DNA of 64,000 nucleotides from Rufibacter sp. XAAS-G3-1 (GTDB lineage: Bacteria > Bacteroidota > Bacteroidia > Cytophagales > Hymenobacteraceae): positions 124,001-188,000 of the forward strand of contig NZ_JABFAM010000007.1 of assembly GCF_013623775.1 (NCBI RefSeq). The letters are read 5' to 3'. Under the pieces are notes generated by a model, which saw only the letters and a list, made by a program, of their open reading frames with translations, ran no database searches and had not been told where the DNA came from. Position numbers and translations under genes: made by a program. Shown piece by piece: positions 61,197-64,000 of the stretch. Every line of letters begins with the position of its first letter. The stretch's first letter is position 1.

Positions 61197-61536
61197 GGGG
61201 GAGGTTCAATAGCGAATGGAAGCATGGGTGCCTGGTTCTGTTATCATGGCTGAAAGATGAGATGATTTAGCTGGAACCGAAGTAAGCTATGCAACTGTAG
61301 ACTCTCCTTTATTCTCCTTGGTGGAATAGCCCCTGTAGAAAGGGAAAGAAGAAGTGTAAATGGAGGTGGCATACGTCATTGGCACAGACACTCGCAGGTC
61401 TGGAAGATACTCCGAGGTCAATTGAGCAGGCAGCATAATAAATTTAGCACTACATGGATCGGCAGGTGTAAACATCCCCCTTCACCCCCTTCAAAGGGGG
61501 AGTATCTGCTTTAGGAGGCAGAAGTGTTCTGTCTAG

Positions 61537-61662
61537 CTGTTCGGGAGTTCTACTCCCGAACCTGCCTGCCGGGGAGTTCCACTCCGCCGGGAACCACGGG
61601 CAAAAGAAGGGGAGTGGAACTCCCCGGCAGGTTGCTTCCGGAGTGGAACTCCGGAAGAGCGG
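61537..61662. repeat. R3 core, copy 5
   Basis: The palindromes GTTCGGGAGTTCTACTCCCGA, GGGGAGTTCCACTCC and TTCCGGAGTGGAACTCCGGAA are all well paired and in the R3 order, but the CTTGTAGGG ends are missing. A CACCCCCTTCAAAGGGGGAG stretch lies just upstream (61484-61503). Confidence 0.75.
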
Positions 61663-61699
61663 TTTAATGTAACCTCAGTACATGCTATGGTCTTACTTA

Positions 61700-61833
61700 C
61701 TTTCCCCAGTTCCAGTCTTCCCCGAGCGCGCCTCGCTTTTGGCCATAGATAGGCAAAACTAAGAGAGGCAGACAGTACAGGCCGAAAGGGCAGTGCGAGA
61801 GGGGAAGACGGGGCCCCGCGGCCGTGAGCGCAC
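61700..61833 (-). repeat. R2 repeat, partial inverted copy
   Basis: CTTTCCCCAGTTCCAGTCTT through GGGGCCCCGCGGCCGTGAGC is the reverse complement of the right half of copies 1 and 2. No coding gene was found in the 61.1-62.0 kb spacer. Confidence 0.75.
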
Positions 61834-62015
61834 GGAGGGCAGCTATGCAACAACCAAGCATAAGGGCACCGCATAGACCAGCCGCTACGCCAGCAATAAC
61901 TCGCCAGCAAAAACAAAAGGCAGGCGCAGCACTCCTCATTCGTTTTAAACCAGATTTGCAGAAAGTACCCTAAAAAGGGAAAAACATAACCTCAGATTCT
62001 GCGTCTGTATGCAGC

Positions 62016-62765
62016 ATGGAAAACGCCCAGGAAAATCTATACATCGGCACCTCCGGTTTCAGCTACGCGTGGAAAGGCATCTTCTACCCCGAAGACATCA
62101 AATCGGCGGAGATGCTGCCGTACTATGCGCAGCACTTCAATTGCACCGAGGTCAACAGCAGTTTCTACCATTTCACCATGGAGAAGACCATTCTCAAATG
62201 GCTGGAGACCACGCCCGCTCACTTTAAATTCGCGCCCAAGTTGCACCGCTCCATCACCCATGAAAACCGGCTGCAGAACATAGAAGAACCCCTGCGCAAG
62301 TGGATGGATCGCTTTCTTGTCATGGGCGACCGGCTGGGGCCAGTGCTGGTGCAGTTGCCGGGCTCTTTCCATTTCAACGAGCTTATTGCCCACCACTTCT
62401 TCACGCTACTGCGCAACTTGTACCCCACCACCGTCTTTGCCCTGGAAGTACGGCACGCCTCCTGGCATACAGATGAGGTGCTGGAACTGCTGGAGGAATT
62501 TGACATCTCACTGGTGGTCATTAGTGCAGGCAAGCGTTGGCCCGGCTTGGCGGCCGCTACCACCAATACCGTGTACCTGCGCCTGCACGGCCACGAGCAA
62601 CTCTACCGCGGCGCCTACCCCGACGAGGAACTGGAACGTTTCGCCTACATGGCCCAAGATTGGCTTCTGGACGGGAAAACGGTGTGGTGCTTTTTCAACA
62701 ACACCATCGGCGGAAACGCCACCACAGATGCGCAAAAGCTGCGGCAGGTCATCCAAAACCTGTAA
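62016..62765 (+). CDS. DUF72 family protein
   Basis: The 249-residue protein has the DUF72 TIM-barrel-like pattern. It opens with LYIGTSGFSYAWKGIFYP, then FNCTEVNSSFYHFTMEKTILKWLETTPAHFKFAPKLHRSITH, LGPVLVQLPGSFHFN, FALEVRHASWH and YLRLHGHEQLYRGAYPDEEL. It ends with VWCFFNNTIGGNATTDAQKL. The family's activity is not firmly known; related folds are endonuclease-like or isomerase-like. The gene stands alone. Confidence 0.9.
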   Translation: MENAQENLYIGTSGFSYAWKGIFYPEDIKSAEMLPYYAQHFNCTEVNSSFYHFTMEKTILKWLETTPAHFKFAPKLHRSITHENRLQNIEEPLRKWMDRFLVMGDRLGPVLVQLPGSFHFNELIAHHFFTLLRNLYPTTVFALEVRHASWHTDEVLELLEEFDISLVVISAGKRWPGLAAATTNTVYLRLHGHEQLYRGAYPDEELERFAYMAQDWLLDGKTVWCFFNNTIGGNATTDAQKLRQVIQNL

Positions 62766-62785
62766 GCTAAACCAAAAGTTTATGC

Positions 62786-62831
62786 CGTTTCCCGCTTTCA
62801 GCCTGTTTTCTGGAAAAGAGGCTGAAAACAG
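62786..62831. repeat. R4 palindrome after the DUF72 gene
   Basis: CTTTCAGCCTGTTTTC and AAAAGAGGCTGAAAAC are the core arms (62795-62829), 30 bases past the stop. Confidence 0.66.
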
Positions 62832-62983
62832 GAGGGACGCTGTGCGTAGAGTTAGCGTCAGCGCTCTACGCACTTCTGGACAGCCAATCTCCTGATTGGC
62901 GTGGAGGTCACTGTCACAAACGCTCGCAGGTCTAAAGACGCTACGAGGTCTTTGAAGAAGCGACACAGCGGCAGGCAGAAAAA

Positions 62984-63010
62984 GCTCCCCTCCTGATTCA
63001 GGAGGGGAGC
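62984..63010 (-). terminator. Terminator downstream of ctlX
   Basis: GCTCCCCTCCTGA and TCAGGAGGGGAGC are perfect 13-base arms with a one-base loop. On the - strand a TTTTT tract follows. It lies ~140 bases past the ctlX stop, with repeat sequence (GACGCTACGAGGTCTTTG, 62937-62954) beyond it. Confidence 0.72.
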
Positions 63011-63152
63011 CCGAAGGGCGGGGGTGAATAGGCGGTAACTGGAGTAGTAACCGCCCTTTTCAGCAATGCATGGATTTCGCTGCAATGCAGCGAGGCTAGT
63101 CAGAAACTCGCGCCAGCGTTTGGGGAATTATTGCAAACGCCAGCCAAAAAAC

Positions 63153-64000
63153 TTATCGGTAAATCTCGGCCAGCATGCAGCGGGCGCTACCGCCGCCGTG
63201 GGCTTCAATGGTTCGCAGGTCTGAGCGCATTATTTTGGTGCGGTGGTTGAGGTCTTCAAACTGGTCTTTGCGGAGGGCTTTGTAGCCTTTGTCAGACATG
63301 ACCAGCACCGGCTCACCGGCTTTGTTGCGCACCTGGAGCATATTGCCCGCCATTTTCTTCACCTGGGCCAGGGTCAGATCCAGGATTTCTTTGCCGGTGT
63401 CTACCAGGGCTTCCAGTAGAAGGCCTTGTTCCTCTTCGTCGGGGATGGCTTCCAGGCACACCAGCGCGAAATCGGCACCAATGCTGAGGATGACGTTGGT
63501 GTGGTATATGGGAAGGCCGTTGCCGTCAAAGGCGTGGAACACAATGGGGCGGTAGTCTAATTGCTCGCAGAAGGCCTGCAAGGGTTCTACGTGCGTACGT
63601 TCTGAAAGGCAGGCGTAGGCGATTCTGTGCTGGCGATCCAGTACCAGGCTGCCGGTGCCTTCCAGAAACTTGCCTTCGTTCTCAAAAGAAGTGAGGTCTA
63701 TGACTTGGGTAAATGTCAGGCCGTGTTCTTCCTGCAGTTGGGTGAACAGCTGAGGGTGGCGTTCTAACCGGCGGGTAGGGGAGAGCATGGGGTAGAGCAC
63801 CACTTTGCCGCCTTTGTGGAAGGAAATCCAGTTGTTGGGGAAAACGGCATCGGGCGTGGCCGGGTCTTCCACGTCATCCAGCACCACGGCATCAATGCGG
63901 GAGGCCCACAGTTTCAGCAAAAACTGGTTGAACTCGTCCAGCGCTTTTTGCTGCACCTGGTCGGCGGCGCCGGGCGGCACTTCCTGCTGGAAACCGTTGG
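63153..64000 (-). CDS. ctlX: Citrulline utilisation hydrolase, CtlX type (partial, N terminus outside the window)
   Basis: The frame stays open past the right edge (…NGFQQEVPPGAADQVQQKALDEF), so ~282 C-terminal residues are shown and the GTG at 63980 is not the start. The amidinotransferase/arginine deiminase-like fold shows VLDDVEDPATPDAVFPNNWISFH, FLEGTGSLVLDRQHRIAYACLSERT and IYHTNVILSIG with catalytic His. GGGSARCMLAEIY holds the catalytic Cys near the C terminus. CtlX proteins hydrolyse citrulline or a related guanidino/ureido compound. Confidence 0.88.
   Translation of the reverse strand, partial: NGFQQEVPPGAADQVQQKALDEFNQFLLKLWASRIDAVVLDDVEDPATPDAVFPNNWISFHKGGKVVLYPMLSPTRRLERHPQLFTQLQEEHGLTFTQVIDLTSFENEGKFLEGTGSLVLDRQHRIAYACLSERTHVEPLQAFCEQLDYRPIVFHAFDGNGLPIYHTNVILSIGADFALVCLEAIPDEEEQGLLLEALVDTGKEILDLTLAQVKKMAGNMLQVRNKAGEPVLVMSDKGYKALRKDQFEDLNHRTKIMRSDLRTIEAHGGGSARCMLAEIYR

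Noticed and set aside
61287-61475. A 62-codon - strand frame (MFTPADPCSAKF...)
   Set aside because: It has no family resemblance and starts next to CCCCCTTCAAAGGGGG repeat sequence. It was kept out for lack of support, but is the least certain of the rejections.

Overview
The window reads as chromosomal DNA of a Bacteroidota bacterium, most likely a pigmented Cytophagales member of the Hymenobacteraceae (Rufibacter/Nibribacter/Pontibacter-like). The evidence is type IX secretion genes (PorT, a PorE-like OmpA protein, a C-terminal sorting domain on a secreted protease), promoters of the TTTG-N19..22-TAnnTTTG kind, an acyl-ACP desaturase, CtlX, DUF5606, the ubiE/porT overlap and the methylmalonyl-CoA mutase set. 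The genus is an inference. No rRNA, tRNA, CRISPR, phage or transposase gene was seen.

Layout. 1-8.9 kb: end of comB, a MazG-like pyrophosphohydrolase, dtd, a 900-aa membrane-anchored propeller protein, a YceI protein with an operator-like promoter, corA and an IMPACT/YigZ protein. 8.9-16.2 kb: a surface-polysaccharide block with a sugar 3,4-ketoisomerase, FemAB/GNAT acyltransferase, DegT/DnrJ aminotransferase, O-antigen flippase and GT2 glycosyltransferase on the + strand, facing an N,N-dimethylformamidase-like protein and a zinc-ribbon methyltransferase on the - strand. 16.3-21.3 kb: acyl-ACP desaturase, DUF427, and a VWA protein plus ChlI/MoxR-like AAA+ ATPase separated by a small membrane gene. 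21.5-23.9 kb: two tandem paralogous FemAB-like genes. 24-33 kb: cyclophilin, waaA-rsgA, 2-Cys peroxiredoxin, aspartate kinase, fructose-1,6-bisphosphatase and the engB-tonB-DUF5606 operon. 33-42.8 kb: PorE-like protein, ubiE-porT-SDR, VOC protein, cdd-hydrolase, saccharopine-dehydrogenase-like protein, TrmN6 and RNase HI. 43-53 kb: a T9SS-secreted subtilisin/sedolisin-like protease, serC-like aminotransferase-marC, aroQ/xerD, meaB and a truncated-looking WYFG-type propeller protein. 53-64 kb: a tiny lipoprotein, a metzincin-type metalloprotease, both methylmalonyl-CoA mutase subunits, a DUF72 protein and partial ctlX.

Most genes are housekeeping. The unusual signal is between them. The spacers are filled with several families of non-coding repeats: (R1) a ~165-bp element with AGAGCTTGTTTAAATTT-type inverted ends; (R2) a ~270-bp GC-rich repeat; (R3) a ~215-350-bp element with CTnATCTTGTAGGGAAAA inverted ends enclosing several GGAGTTCCACTCC-type palindromes; and (R4) more than 30 copies of a ~38-bp imperfect palindrome (CGTTTTnGGCTGTTTT ... 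AAAACAGCCnnAAAACG) placed at gene ends. One R4 copy lies inside the coding sequence of the mutase large subunit, and another contains the stop codon of the AAA+ gene. Two very long palindromes, a perfect 74-bp one between fbp and the DUF5606 gene and a 71-bp one whose right arm is the 3' end of the mutase small-subunit gene, are the most striking individual structures.
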